Positions 48,985-61,200 of a DNA stretch of 64,000 nucleotides are shown one piece after another (within the stretch, counting starts at the first letter, position 1; every line of letters begins with the position of its first letter). The stretch covers positions 1 to 64,000 of the forward strand of contig JAJHZJ010000251.1 of NCBI GenBank assembly GCA_023548195.1, written 5' to 3'. Under the pieces are notes generated by a model. That model saw only the letters and a program-made list of their open reading frames with translations. It was not told the DNA's origin and did not search any database. The translations under genes and the position numbers were made by a program. This DNA is from Bettongia penicillata ogilbyi. Taxonomy: Eukaryota; Chordata; Mammalia; Diprotodontia; Potoroidae.

Positions 48985-49924
48985 AACAGAAAATTCCACG
49001 AGGGCAAAGTTGGTGTCTTCTTTGATATCCCAATGGATCTTTGATTTTGTCAAGGTGTATATAACTTCAGTGACACAAATTGCAACCTACCTATGCCTGC
49101 CCATCTTGTATGACTCATGTCAATATTCTTTTATAAACCCTTCAAAAAGAGCCCAACTACATGATGGGGCTTTTCTCTAGATCTGATGGATACCAATGGA
49201 GTGCATGGCAATCTATTAGTATGACTTAATGCTGCTCCATGTTTGTCCCATAATTTTTTTTAGTCAGCCATTTCCTTTATGCTACCCTTTACTCTGCTTC
49301 TCCCACTTAATTCCTCATTTGTAAAGTGTTGCGGGCAACGCACTCCCACAATGTACCTCTCTGCTGAATTTAGGATGACCATAAATTTTAATTCTTTGGA
49401 GATTGCCACATTTATTCCTTGACTTGCAGCCAAACATCTAAGACATCCTCTTCAAAAACTTTTTATTTCTCCAGTGTCCAAACAGTATTCTACGTATGGA
49501 AAAAACAAACATTCACTCAGTTGGAATGAATTGAAATGTGACTTTTCTCAGATTGTGAAATTGAGATAAACTTTCCTTCTTCCAAAATTACATAATTATA
49601 TCACGTTCTCACTTCCTTAAGTCACCATTAGTTGAGTAACCTGAATGAAGGGAGTGGTGTGGGAAAACCCCTAAGTCTAGTGAAAGTCATTCTTGCATTT
49701 AATATTTAACTGGGGCAGCTCTGGTGGTCAAGGAAGACTTCTCAGAAAAGCCAAGAGTTTACTATACTTGCTCTCTAGAAAACCTTTTGTAAGCCTGCTC
49801 TGTAATGACTTCCCTTAATACCTTGCCTACTCAAGTTGCATAAGAAATACTTTGCTATGTTGAAAATGAGCCTGTTCATAAAAAAGTAAACTTTGTAACT
49901 TCCTTGAGGTGAATTACCAGAAAG
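48985..49924 (+). other. 5' flank of collectin gene 2
   Basis: Aligns with the gene 1 flank from about 9685; shared blocks include GATATCCCAATGGATC, GTAATGACTTCCCT and ACTTCCTTGAGG. This is the left edge of the second copy of the duplication. Confidence 0.7.
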
Positions 49925-49934
49925 GTTAAGCAAT
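49925..49934 (+). promoter_or_regulatory. C/EBP-like site, gene 2 promoter
   Basis: GTTAAGCAAT, at the same spacing from the TATA box as ATTGAGCAAT in gene 1. Confidence 0.45.
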
Positions 49935-49957
49935 GAAACTAAGGTCAAGAGACAGAA

Positions 49958-49963
49958 TATAAA
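49958..49963 (+). promoter_or_regulatory. TATA box, gene 2
   Basis: TATAAA in GAATATAAATTAAG, aligned with the gene 1 TATA box. Confidence 0.7.
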
Positions 49964-49986
49964 TTAAGACACAGCCCCTCTTAAAA

Positions 49987-50124
49987 CCTGTTTTGTGAGC
50001 CTTCCTGGGAAATTGGAGGAGTTTAATATCCCTGTGTCCATTCCCCTCTCTTTTCTTCAGCTCCCTGTCCATCACCCTACCAGCCTGTCTTCTGGATTCT
50101 CTGGGCTCAGGGTAGGTGGTGGAG
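49987..50124 (+). other. Collectin gene 2, non-coding exon 1
   Basis: Homologous to gene 1 exon 1, for example GTGAGCCTTCCTGGGAA against GTGAGCATTCCTAGGGAA. The donor GAG|GTAAGG is at 50124/50125. The start is estimated from the TATA box. Unlike gene 1 it has no upstream ATG. Confidence 0.65.
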
Positions 50125-50301
50125 GTAAGGACTCACGGACTCATCTTTGGTTTTGACCCCCTTGCTTGGGTCAGGAGGCACAAGCCAGTGAGTACCGCCT
50201 GCTGCCTCCTGTTTTCATGGCTTAAGGATCCCCAATTTAGCACATACGGAATTTGCCTTCCAGGGTGGGTGGAATTCAACTGGAAACCCAAAGGAACCTG
50301 A

Positions 50302-50555
50302 GGCAGCATAGTGGATAGCATGCTGGACTTGGAGTCTGGAAGATCTGAGTTCAAATTCTGTCTCAGAGGCTTTCTAGCTATGTGACTCTGAGCAGGTCTT
50401 TTAGCCTCTATCAGTCTCAGTTTCCCTCATTTGTAAAATGGGGATAATACTAGCACCTAACTGTTAGGGTTGCGGTGAGGAGCAAATGAGATATTTGTAA
50501 AGTGTTCTATAAATTTAGGGTTACATGTAAATGTTAGATATTGTTATTATTATAT
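50302..50555 (+). repeat. SINE/MIR in gene 2 intron 1, absent from gene 1
   Basis: GAGGCAGCATAGTGGATAGC head, GAGTTCAAATTCTGTCTCAG, TTTGTAAAATGGGGATAATA, GGGTTGCGGTGAGGAG. Further MIR pieces are at about 51080-51220, 51950-52130 and 52215-52385. Confidence 0.75.
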
Positions 50556-52685
50556 GTATGCTTGAACCATACCTATATTAGACTTTTACTCAGATGCCTA
50601 TGCTGTGGGGTGCCAGCCAAAAGATCAGCCTGAAACTTTTTTCCTGAATACTTTACCTATTTTCAGCCCCTTTTCTGTCTCAGTTTTCTGATGTTTTTCA
50701 AGTCCTTCTAGGGAACAAAGACTATGTCAGGGGGATACCCCCTTACCCACATGAACTTCCACAGAGAAGGTAGACAAGTCAGCCCATAGAATCAAGTTAA
50801 AGCAGTCTTAATTAAAATATGTCCTCAAGCCAGTAGTTATTAGGCCAGAAAGCTCTGAGTACTAGTTAGTAACAGCCTAAGATAATGAACACAGACCCAA
50901 GAACAATGAATGGCAGAGAGAAAACTATAGCTACTGGCAAAGCATCTCTATTTTAACATTAGATTCAGTGTTGAATTAGCAGAAATATCAAACCTTAAAG
51001 GCTAAGTAAAAGAATATGAGAAATAATAAAGATCCCAGGGTTTTAGAGGCCAGCTGGTCTAACCCCATGGTATAGTACTGAATTCAGAGACCAGAGAGAT
51101 CTATGTTCAGATCCAACTTTCATCACTTACGAAGTGTATAACTGTGAGTCAATTACTTAATTTTCCTTGGCCTCTGTTTCCTCACATACTTCAACGAATT
51201 GCTTAAGGAACAAATGAGATAATGTATCTATGAGTTCTCATCAATGTTTATATTCTCTCCAGAGATGCAGATCACAACCCAGCCATATCTACCTGTCCTT
51301 GGTGCATCTCTTTAAGCCTTTAGGAGGTGAGGGGAAGAGGTCCACCCAATATGCTGAGTGTCTTTTCTTCAGTGACGTTGTTTACATTCTTTTCTCTGTA
51401 TCGTCTGTTTGCCCTTTAGCCCATAGATTTCCACCTGGTCAGCCTTCATTGCCTCTTTTGATGATATTCAACTTTAATTATTCAGAGGCTACTTTGTGCC
51501 ATGACTCACAATCACACAAGATCCTTGGAAGAATATTGGAGTGTTTTTTTAAAAGATGTATCTTTGTTTCAGGAAGGAGTTTACGATTATTAAAAGAAAT
51601 TTGCTATTTCCCAAAGGTAATCCAGTCCATCCTCCTCTTTCTGTTGAGTCCTAACCCCAAATCATGGTTTCTTTGCAGTGTATATCCAAGATGTGTGACT
51701 AGTAGCTAGAAAGGAGGTAGATAGAAACACACATATATACAGAAATGCACACACACATACATAATGCCTAAGATATGTTGATATATCTATACATGTAAAT
51801 ATATCTGGATTACCTTTAGGAAATTACAAAGATTTTTCTAAAATTCTTTATTCTACTTTATGATCTTCCATATTGACATATATGTATATACATGTATACC
51901 ATATATCTATAATCTTGTATGTGTATGATTCCACATGCATACGGAAGTAGATGGTTAGATTTGAAATCAGGAAGACCTGGGTTAAATTCTTATTCAGATA
52001 TTTGCTAGTTCTAAAACCCTGTGAAAGTCATTAATCTCTCAAGGCCTCCATTTCCTCTAAGCAAGGATGGTGGGGTGGCTGATTCAGTGATCTCTATGGT
52101 CCCTTCAAACTTTAAATTTATGATCCAATAATCACCCATAAGGTTAAACACTCCCACATTTTCAGTCTCTACATGTGTATTCCCTATAGTAGAGTAAGAA
52201 ATTGAAGGACATGATATTCAAGCATGGCAGCATGCAATAATAGGGAGAACTTTAGATTGAGAACAGGGAAATGTGGTTTCTAATTCTAGTTTTGCTATAA
52301 ACTCACCTAATGACTTTAAGGAAAGTCACTTAATTGTACTGAGTATCAGTTTCTATATTAGGAAATAATAATGTAAATATTGTTATAGATGGAAAGGTCC
52401 TCCATATGCTCCTGTTTGCAGTCAATATTATTCTATTTGTATCAAGACTTAGAAATTGCAAAACCTTATAAATGAGATCCACAGTCACTCAGAAATTCAG
52501 CCTAATTACCTCCACAGGAAAAAGAAGCAAGTAGATGAAGAGTATGTATTGTTTAGAGTGTGATATGATATGTGATAGACAATTTAGGCATTATAATCTA
52601 GATAGACAGAAGAGAGAGAAAGACAGAGAAAGAAACAGATAGGAAAGACAGACAGATCAGACAGACAAACAGATAACATAGACAG

Positions 52686-52721
52686 AGATGGATGGATGGA
52701 TGGATGGATGAATAGATAGAT

Positions 52722-52775
<54 letters not shown>
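52686..52775. repeat. (GGAT)n(GATA)n microsatellite
   Basis: Six GATG units followed by about 14 GATA units, with a short interruption. Confidence 0.95.
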
Positions 52776-53280
52776 ACTCCATAAATAGTCTATCCTATAA
52801 GAGGAATGGAGGTCAATGACTCAGCAAGATAAGGAAAATTTGACCTATCAGAATCAAAGGATCCAGGGGCAAAGCGCAGGTCATTGGTGGGGATGTGACT
52901 CAAGAGCAGAGGTATCATGACTAAAGCAGGCTAGGAAGAATGTGTCATAATCTAGTTTCATTTTTTTCTGTACTACAGAAGGCTTAATGTTAAGGCAGAT
53001 TTTTTTTTCCATTGAGGCAGATACTAAAGACAGCGATGTATGACACATAGAGAGTGGCTTCAGTGAAGTGAGAAACATAGCCCTTTACTAAATACGTTAA
53101 TAGTTACAAATTCTGCCTATAGGTCCTTACTGCTCAGATGTCTCACATGAGTGACTGTAGTCCTTAATAAAAAGAGAGAATAGAATTTCTGGTCACAATC
53201 TGCTATTGCGATTGATTCCTCCCTCTATCCTGCAATAGACCATGAGTTGAATTAACCCTTTCACTCCCTGTGTAGCTCAG

Positions 53281-53490
53281 AGCCAGGGACCATGTTGCTT
53301 CTCTGCCTCTCCGTATTGGTCCTCTTTAAACACACTCTGGATGCCCAGGCTACAAGAATGACCACCATTTCCAAGAGAGCAGTCCCAGATTCCTGTGCTA
53401 TTGTCATGTGCCACCCGGCAGAAAATGGATTGCCTGGAAGAGATGGGCGAGATGGGAGAGAAGGCCCCAGAGGAGAAAAGGGAGATCCAG
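53281..53490 (+). CDS. SFTPD: Gene 2 exon 2: start codon, signal peptide, N-terminus
   Basis: Acceptor CTCAG|AGCC, ATG at 53292, donor CCAG|GTAGAG. 199 coding bp as in gene 1. SCAIVMC carries the two interchain cysteines; [19 protein letters not shown] starts the collagen domain and is nearly identical to human SP-D. Confidence 0.95.
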
Positions 53491-56400
53491 GTAGAGAAGC
53501 ATCTTGGGGTTTAACTGTTTAGGAGACATGAACATTCTGCTACCAGGGTTTCTTTCTCCCATGGTGTATTGACTATCTTGATTGCTGGTGGGAGGGGGTG
53601 GGGTGGGGAATATTTCCCCTTTATTTATTTATTTTTGAATTTTTTTATTTTATTTTACACTTAAATGCAAAATGAGAAAAGAAAAAAATAAATGCCTTGT
53701 ACATTGATTGAGTTTTGAAAGTAGGTGAATATTAATTTCAGGGCTAACGAAAAAGCCCTTCAATTTCTCACTGCTCCTGGTAGAGGGTCGATTTTTTGGT
53801 AGTCAAATCAGTTCTCTTGACCTCAGACCTACTTGAAAAATTGTTTCCCTAGTAGAATGAAAGCTGTTTGCTCATCTACATATTGAAATGACTTGAAGGT
53901 TCCATCTAAGTCTCTTATTGATGGTGAAAGACATAAGCCTGAAAGAACCAGAAGATCAGGACTGGGCTTTAAACTAAAGAAAGTAGTCAAAGTAGTCTTA
54001 AAAGTGCTTTGACAAAATTCCACACCTCTAGAATTCTTTGCCTCAGTGTAACGTTAATAGGATATGAGATCTTCCCTGCCCCTTAAAAAGTCTCACTTGG
54101 AGCCCCGGAGAAAAGAAGAGTCAATTAGACTCTGGACCACAGAGATTCCAACACCTTCCCAATTAAGTGTTGATTTCCAAGCTGCTCGACTTTCAGCCAA
54201 TCAAGTGCTGAGTCTTTGACTGGCAACAGTAGGTATTGTATTGCTTGGAGGGAAAGGTGTGAATAGACAAAAGCCGGCAGTGAGAGAAAGGTGAGAAGAG
54301 AAGTGAGAGGTTGAGGGAAGAAATTGCTTGTGAGGAGACTTGAAGGAGAGAAATGTTCCTGGATTGGTAATAAGTACCCTATTAAATCTTGTTTTCTGAT
54401 ATCCTAATAGGGATGTTTCAAAAATATGTTTTGATTCTGTATTAGAGGAGGAGAGTTTGTTATATTTTGCTATCCAGCCATGGAGATACACATATATATT
54501 GGGTATCATTGGTATTATTGAAAATGTTTTTAAAATATTTTTAGAATTATTAAAAATGTATTTAAAACATTTTATTAAAATTATAAATTTTATTGTTAAA
54601 ACTTAAATTATTAATTTAACAATTAAATTAATTCGATAATTATTAAAATTAATTGTATTAAAAAAACAGGAATCTATTTTCTCTTCTTCCCATCCCCCTC
54701 TCTATCAGTAAAAAATAAAAGAAAAACAAATTTCTTATAACAAATATGTACAGTCAAGCAAAACATTCTTTCAATGGTCAGTAGACAAAAAAAAACTGCA
54801 TCTCGTTTAGGCTAGATGACATAAGTCACGTTTCCTCCCCCAGACCTATGATCACAGCTTTATTATCAGCTACATTATCTTACAATCCTAAAGTTACACC
54901 AGGAAGGGCCTTAGAGCTCTTCTAGTCCTAATTTAGTGCTTTAGAGATTCATAAATTTAGGGTCCCTGGCCCAAGATCACACAGACATTAATTAGAAAAT
55001 GGATTTGAAGCCTGATTTCCAAATCCTGAACTTTCCTTTCTACCCCATATGTATTTGTTCATGTCCACAAAAGTTCTGTAAATTCCTGGAATGTTGGGGT
55101 CACATGTGAATATCTATCACTATCAATATTTGATTAATAAAAATATTTTGAGTAACGTGATGTTTTAGCAGTACTTTTTGGCCACTGTTTCAATTTGCTT
55201 TAGGAAAAAGGGAACCAAAAACTCCCCTTGGTGTCATGGGTTCTTAGCCAACATATCTCATGAAAGAGTTTTTATTGCCTTTATAATGGCTCCAATTGAA
55301 AGTCTATTTCATTTTTTGAAACAGGATTATTAGGACCTAGAGGCCCAGTAGGGTTAACTGGAGAAATTGGTCCCATTGGACCCAAAGGGGAAAATGGAAC
55401 CATGGGGGATCCAGGTCCAAAGGGAGACACTGGAGAGAAAGGTAAGTGCCAGGATGGAAGGAAGCTTTGGTGTGGTGGGGAAAAAATGCTATATTATTCA
55501 TTGAAAAGAAGATCTGATAATATATCCTGATTCTATTACTAATTAATGAGAATGAGCATATCTCTTCACCCTTTCAGTGCTGGTTCTCAGTTTCTTAACC
55601 TTAAATGAAGAAGGGCAGGCTTGAAGATTGCCAATGTCCTCTAGAGTTCTGTGATTCTCTGACGTTGGTAACATCACCTTTCTGACCTTCGTATTCATAA
55701 TAACATTTTTACTTTTTATCTGACAAGGTTATTGAAAGGATTGAATTAGACAATAGAAGTTCAGACTAAATAGTTGTGTTTGGACTCTGACAGTTATATA
55801 AATTTTGTTTATATTGCTTACATGATATCATATCACATCATATTAAATAGACTTTTACAAATAAATGTAAGTGCATATACATATACAGACATATAGATAT
55901 GTTTATTTATTTGTATATACAAATATACAAACACATAGCTATGTGTGTATTATATATACACATATATGAGGCATATACACATATATGATACATATGTGTT
56001 TGTGTGTATATATATATGTATATATGGCAGTGTGGCATAGTATTTATTGAAAAGGGCTCAGAATCAGGAAACCTCAGTTGAAGTCCTGTCTCTGACAAGT
56101 ACTAACTTTGTGACCCTGGACAAGTCACTTAATCCTGTTTGCCTCAGTTTCTTCATCTGTAAAATGAGCTGGAGTAGGAAATGGTAAGCCACTCCAGTAT
56201 CTTTGGCAAAAACAAACCAAAATAAAACAAAAACAACCAGTCCCAAATGGGGTCACAAAAAGTTGGACATGACTGAAAAAAGTGACTGAACAACAAAAAA
56301 CTCACTGTGGAATACCATTGGCTTCCACCACATTGCTCCTTCTATGTTGTTACTCATACTACTTCCCACCTCCAAATGGACACAGAATGATGCCCTGACT

Positions 56401-58255
56401 ACAGTTCATCTTGTCCATGCTTGTCTTCTCTAGAATTGGCCACAATTTGTCTTATCTGTTCTTTCCTTAGGACTCCCTGGAGCTCCAGGTGTACCTGGTC
56501 CTCCTGGAAAAATTGGTCCTCCTGGACAACAGGGGAATGCAGGACCCCAAGGTGAACAGGGACCCAAGGGAGAAGCTGGAGACAAAGGTAGGTACTGGGG
56601 CTGGGCTAAAGAAGTATTGACACTTAGCCCACAGCAATCCCCTGAGATAACAGTGAATAGAAGTCATCTGAAGTATTTGGCAATGGATAGAGGTCAGGAT
56701 ATATGGATAGAAATACATGGATAGATACATGGATAGAAATCAGACTGAACTGTGCTGCTAAGCAGGGCTCTGATTTTGGAAGCATGCCCCTATGCTCCTC
56801 TGTAAAAGGGAGACACTAGACCAAATGGCACTTTAAGCCCTTCTCCAGATCTCTTGTCAAGAAAGCTGATGGCTGAGCATCCTTTCTTTCTGGAGTGGTT
56901 CTGCCCTTAAGGGACAATAGATACTATCTTCCTTATTAATACCCCAGTTAATAACTGTCACTTCTAAGTCTTTTCTCCATTTGTTCCTGCAACATTTACA
57001 ACTGCTGCATGTCCACAGTTCTACTGAATGTTACAAGGGAATCCCCTAGCCATTCATCATGGTACAGTGGAAAGAGTGCTGCGTTTAGAGTCCAGATCGT
57101 AACTCTTACATCGACTACTTAGGTGATACTGAGCAAGACACTTAACTTCTCTGTGAGCGTCAGTGCCCTCATCTAGAAAATGAGAAGGATGAAATGGGTG
57201 ATCTCTCTTGTCCCTTCCAGTTCTATGTCTGTAATACTGTCATCATATTTCAAGACGTAAGATAAATGTCAGATACTGTCCCTGCCCTTAAGGGAGAAGA
57301 ATATACACAAGGAAAAAGTTGAGGATGTATTAGAACAGAGTATGAACTCTAGCCAAGTGCTAAGAGAGTGGGAAGCATTAGATGTACAGAACAATTAACA
57401 AGGAAGTATTTCTGGACAATCATAGGTTTAGAGGTAGAAGGGATTTCAGAGGCCACCTAGATGATCCAGCTCTCTCATTTTTTTATGGGGAAATTGAAAC
57501 CCCAAGAGGAAAAGACCCAGATTCACACAGCAAACAAGTGGAAATACTAGAATTCAAATGCAGAACATTTGATCCTGGGTCCAAATCCAGCATTCTTTCT
57601 ACTATACAACTGCAGCCTTCTTTAAGCAGTTCTCCTGCCAGTAATCATGGCCCAATGGCAAGATCAAGCCATTCTTTCTCCATTCCATATTCTGTGTACA
57701 CTGCCACCAAATAAAAGGAGAAAATGAGAGAGCAATGACCAAAATTTCCCTAAGCGAAGAGTAGCTGTTTTATTCTATCCTCAGGAGCTGCAGGAAGACA
57801 AGGGGCACAAGGTCCCTCAGGCCCTCCAGGCCCACCAGGTGCTAAGGGGGAGAAAGGAGTGTCAGGTGAAAGAGGACCTCCTGGAAATGCTGGAGCAGCT
57901 GGTGAGTGATGGGAAGCAGGACCTGGGAATCTCCAAAAGCCATTGGTCTTCCACCACCCTAAGCTCCGAAGTCTCTTCTATTTAATATTTGAGTCAAGTC
58001 CACCGCTTATGTTGAAGAGTCAAGGGAGGTTGGAAGGCTCAAGATTATTCAAGGCTTGGACAAGATGGGGGCCATTCTGCAGACTACCAAGTGCTATAAA
58101 TTGCCTCTTTCTTGGTCTTTCTTGTCATCCAACATTAGGCCCAGTTGGAATTCCTGGTACTCCAGGCCCCTCAGGGCCAAAAGGCTCTCCTGGGCCAAAA
58201 GGTGATAGAGGATTACCTGGGGAGAAGGGTGCCAAAGGAGAAAGTGGTCTCACAG
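53292..58255 (+). CDS. SFTPD: Collectin gene 2: SFTPD-like, 5' and collagen exons (3' end beyond the window)
   Basis: Coding exons in view: 53292-53490, 55325-55441, 56471-56587, 57785-57901, 58139-58255, all with GT-AG introns of phase 1. The frame is open through 667 coding bases, about 222 residues: signal peptide ([12 protein letters not shown]...), N-terminal segment with Cys35 and Cys40 only, and 59 uninterrupted Gly-X-Y triplets (7 + 4 x 13). The four 117-bp collagen exons and the count of 59 match human SP-D. An N-glycosylation sequon (NGT) sits in the second coding exon, where human SP-D has its collagen-domain glycan. SP-D is a secreted lung and mucosal pattern-recognition lectin. 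The neck and lectin exons should follow about 8 kb after exon 6, judging from gene 1, so outside the window. I judge this copy the more conserved, probably the SFTPD orthologue; the assignment would change if its lectin domain proved degenerate. Confidence 0.9.
54047..54518 (+). repeat. LTR-like element, copy 2 (plus strand), in gene 2 intron 2
   Basis: Starts TGTAACGTTAATAGGATATG and is homologous to the complement of 46903-47375. It is absent from intron 2 of gene 1, so it was either inserted after the duplication or lost there. The AT-rich stretch 54520-54665 follows it. Confidence 0.6.
55325..55441 (+). CDS. SFTPD: Gene 2 exon 3: collagen exon (13 triplets)
   Basis: Acceptor AACAG|GATTATT, donor AAAG|GTAAGT, 117 bp. 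[16 protein letters not shown] continues to [16 protein letters not shown] is the N-linked glycosylation sequon at the SP-D position. Confidence 0.95.
55860..56025. repeat. TA/CA-rich simple sequence
   Basis: Imperfect TATACA, ATATATG and TGTGTGT runs. Confidence 0.8.
56028..56305 (+). repeat. Marsupial SINE in gene 2 intron 3
   Basis: GGCAGTGTGGCATAGTATTT head; TTTGTGACCCTGGACAAGTC; GAGCTGGAGTAGGAAATGG; ends ATGACTGAAAAAAGTGACTG with an A-rich run. Confidence 0.8.
56471..56587 (+). CDS. SFTPD: Gene 2 exon 4: collagen exon (13 triplets)
   Basis: Acceptor CCTTAG|GACTCC, donor AAAG|GTAGGT, 117 bp; [16 protein letters not shown] through [12 protein letters not shown]. No sequon here, in contrast to gene 1. 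Confidence 0.95.
57056..57260 (+). repeat. MIR shared with gene 1 intron 4
   Basis: CATGGTACAGTGGAAAGAGTGC, CTAGAAAATGAGAAGGATG; aligned with 18608-18810. Confidence 0.7.
57785..57901 (+). CDS. SFTPD: Gene 2 exon 5: collagen exon (13 triplets), intact here
   Basis: Acceptor CCTCAG|GAGCTG, donor GCTG|GTGAGT, 117 bp; [19 protein letters not shown] through [12 protein letters not shown]. The homologous exon of gene 1 is destroyed. Confidence 0.95.
58139..58255 (+). CDS. SFTPD: Gene 2 exon 6: last collagen exon
   Basis: Acceptor CATTAG|GCCCAG, donor ACAG|GTAAGT, 117 bp; ends [12 protein letters not shown], matching the end of the human SP-D collagen domain before the neck. Confidence 0.95.
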
Positions 58256-61200
58256 GTAAGTCAGCCGAGCAGATGATGGAGAAATAGCTTCCTCCAGCTC
58301 CACGGTCCTACTATTTTCTTAAATTTTAGAAAATAGACAAAGCAGGATCAAGAAACATCAAAGTGAAGCCATCAAGATGGAGTCAGAATTGCCAACACTT
58401 GGCAACTGATTGAATATGTGGGGAGAGGACAGTGAGGAATGGAGGATTTCTTAAAGTTTGGCCATCTTGGAAACAGGAAGAAAGGCAATGGCTCTCCTAG
58501 GGGATCCACCTGTTCCTTAGACCATATGCATTTCACTCTGCCAAACACTCTTCCGGAGAATACACCTTCCTATTAATATCTTCTTTCATAATTCTCTGAG
58601 GAAAATTAAAGGAAGTTTCTTTATGGTTGCTTTTATCATGAAATCTCAGCATAGACAATGTTAGAGAATAGCCTCTAAGGTGTAATTTTGCCTTATTGAA
58701 GCACACATCTTTTTTAAAAAATCAATATGCACTAAAGCACCTGCTATTCTCTCTATTTCACTTGTATAGCTATGGAAATGTAGTCAAATTAAGTGTTGTC
58801 TGTGAAAGTCTACCTACTCCTTTCTCACATTTTCCTCAAGGATACCTTCAAGATCATTGTCATATATAGTCAGTGCATAGCTCTTGATATTTTCTGTTCC
58901 TTTGGAATCTTCCCCTCTTTAATCTGCCTTGAATATCATCTGTTCAGTGCCTTGTTACCTTTGTCACAGATGTCTTCTGGGCATTTATGTCCAGTTTTAG
59001 CTGATATTTTTGAAGTTCATCTTTACAAATGTCACTGGCATGTTCTCACATTGCACACTGGTCAGGAAGGTATTAGAGTCCAAATATGTCAAGTAATATA
59101 TATCAAGTAATTAGCATTCATTAAGAACCTACTTTGTGCTAACCATGGTGCTAGGAGCTAGAGAGTATAGATGCAAAAAAACGAAATGGTCCCTACTCTC
59201 ATATTATTAATGATGAACATAGATCACTCTCTATTATCCATGGAACCAAACACAAGCTCTTGATCATGGCAATTGAGCCCACTGTGGTTCAATCTGTTTT
59301 CCAGGCAGTCAATCAATAAGCATTTATTAAGGGCGTACTATATGCTAGGCACTAGGGATATAAATATGAAAGATAAAATAATCTCTGCTTTCTCATCATT
59401 AATGATAAGGATAGATCACATAGAAATGCTAACAGATGTTCCATTCTGTTCTATTCCTCCCCCTCTCTCATCGCATATTTCCAGTTAATTCTATGGTCAA
59501 CTCAATTGGACTGCCATAACATTTCATACACCTCTCCCCCTTCTTGGGATTCAAATGGCTACTACACTGGATCAGGCTTTCCTCTCATATGAATTACTGC
59601 AATATCTTTCTAAATGCTCTCTCTGCCTCAAGTGTCTTCTTCCTTGATCCATCCAACACAAAACTACGAAGGTAATTTTTCTAAAGTACAGATCTGACCA
59701 TGTTTCTCCATTAGAATTTAAATCCCCCTGGCTCATTAGAATGTAAGTTTTTGGAAGGCAGAGACTGTTTTTTTAAAACTTTCTTTGCATTCCCAAGAAC
59801 ATAGCAGAATGCCTAGCACATAGTAGGTATTTAATAAGTGCTTGTGATTCATCAATAGCTCATTTTTATCTTGAGGATCAAATATAAACTCCTCTGATTG
59901 ACATGTAAAACTCTGCACAGCCTGAGTACGATCCACATTTTTCAGCTTTATTATGTATTCATCCTCTTCACACTATGGTCCAGCCAAAATGGCTTTAATA
60001 CTATTGCTCAGACATGACAAGATGTCTCCAGTCTCTGATTCTGTGCAGGCTGTCCCACAAGTTCTTTCTCCTTCCCTTCATATCTCCCTTAGTTGATAGT
60101 ACCCATCCTATCAAATTACCTTGATTTTATATATATATATATATTGTGTGTACATGCTATCTCCACTAACCCAATGTAAGCTCCTTGAAGGCAGGCACTC
60201 GTTCCACTCGTTCATTTCCATCTGTGTATCCCCTGTACCTAGCTCAGCAGCTGGCACAAAGTATGAATACACACTTAACTTCTTGTTCCTTGATTGTTTG
60301 AAATATATTTATTATGCTCTTTTTAATTTCATTTATAAATGCTCTCAAAGCAGAGCTCTATGCACTCCACACCCTTGAACGAAACAAAACAGAAATTTTT
60401 AGTCCCTTGCCTCTACCTATAAACTTCCACTTGGTGTTTAAAACTCTACACTGCCTGACTCCAGCCTACTCTGTGCCCACCTACTAGGTGCCTAAGTACC
60501 TAGTACGTAGAAGGCACTATGACATATTCCATCTTATTCTTCTCATGTATTTCACATTCCCTCCGAATTGGCCTACTAGCAATTCCTTGTAGAAATTACT
60601 CCATCTCTCGATCCCATGCCCTCCTACAGCTGATACCCTTACCATGAGGATACTCCATACTCCATTCTCATTCAGTGAGAAGCTTAGGATCCATAACCTA
60701 CAGGATCCCTGATTTCCCTAACTACTAGTGCTTTAATTCTTCTCCCAAATTATCTTCTATTTAGAAGTTTTTTTCAAATTTAAGAACTATTTTCTTTTTT
60801 GTCTTTGGGTCCTGAGAGTCTGGCACATAATAGGGATTTTATAATTGCTTGTTGAATTGAAAACCTTATTGAATCTAGCTCAGCTGAGATGATGACAAAA
60901 TTTCCTTGGGCTCATTTTCCCCTCCACTGCTCTTTCTTGTTCTTTGAGGTGATACAGCTTGTAATTTGCCATCCTCCTCCTCTCTAATGCTTTTGTAAAT
61001 GAGTATGTATTCTCAATAGATGTTGCCTCTGACTACCACTTTTTTCGCACTTGTCATTTAAATTTGCTACCTGAGACAAATAACTAAGCTATTTAGCCCT
61101 ACTTCCTCCATGTCTGCTTTGGGAAATATATGGATTAAGAATTCAATGACTTTTTCAAGTAATAGTAACCTGAAGAAATGTCCTTATTTTTATCTGTTTC

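Noticed and set aside
51230..51709. Plus-strand open frame of 159 codons in gene 2 intron 1
   Set aside because: No recognisable domain, and the aligned gene 1 intron sequence (about 11830-12310) does not maintain the frame.
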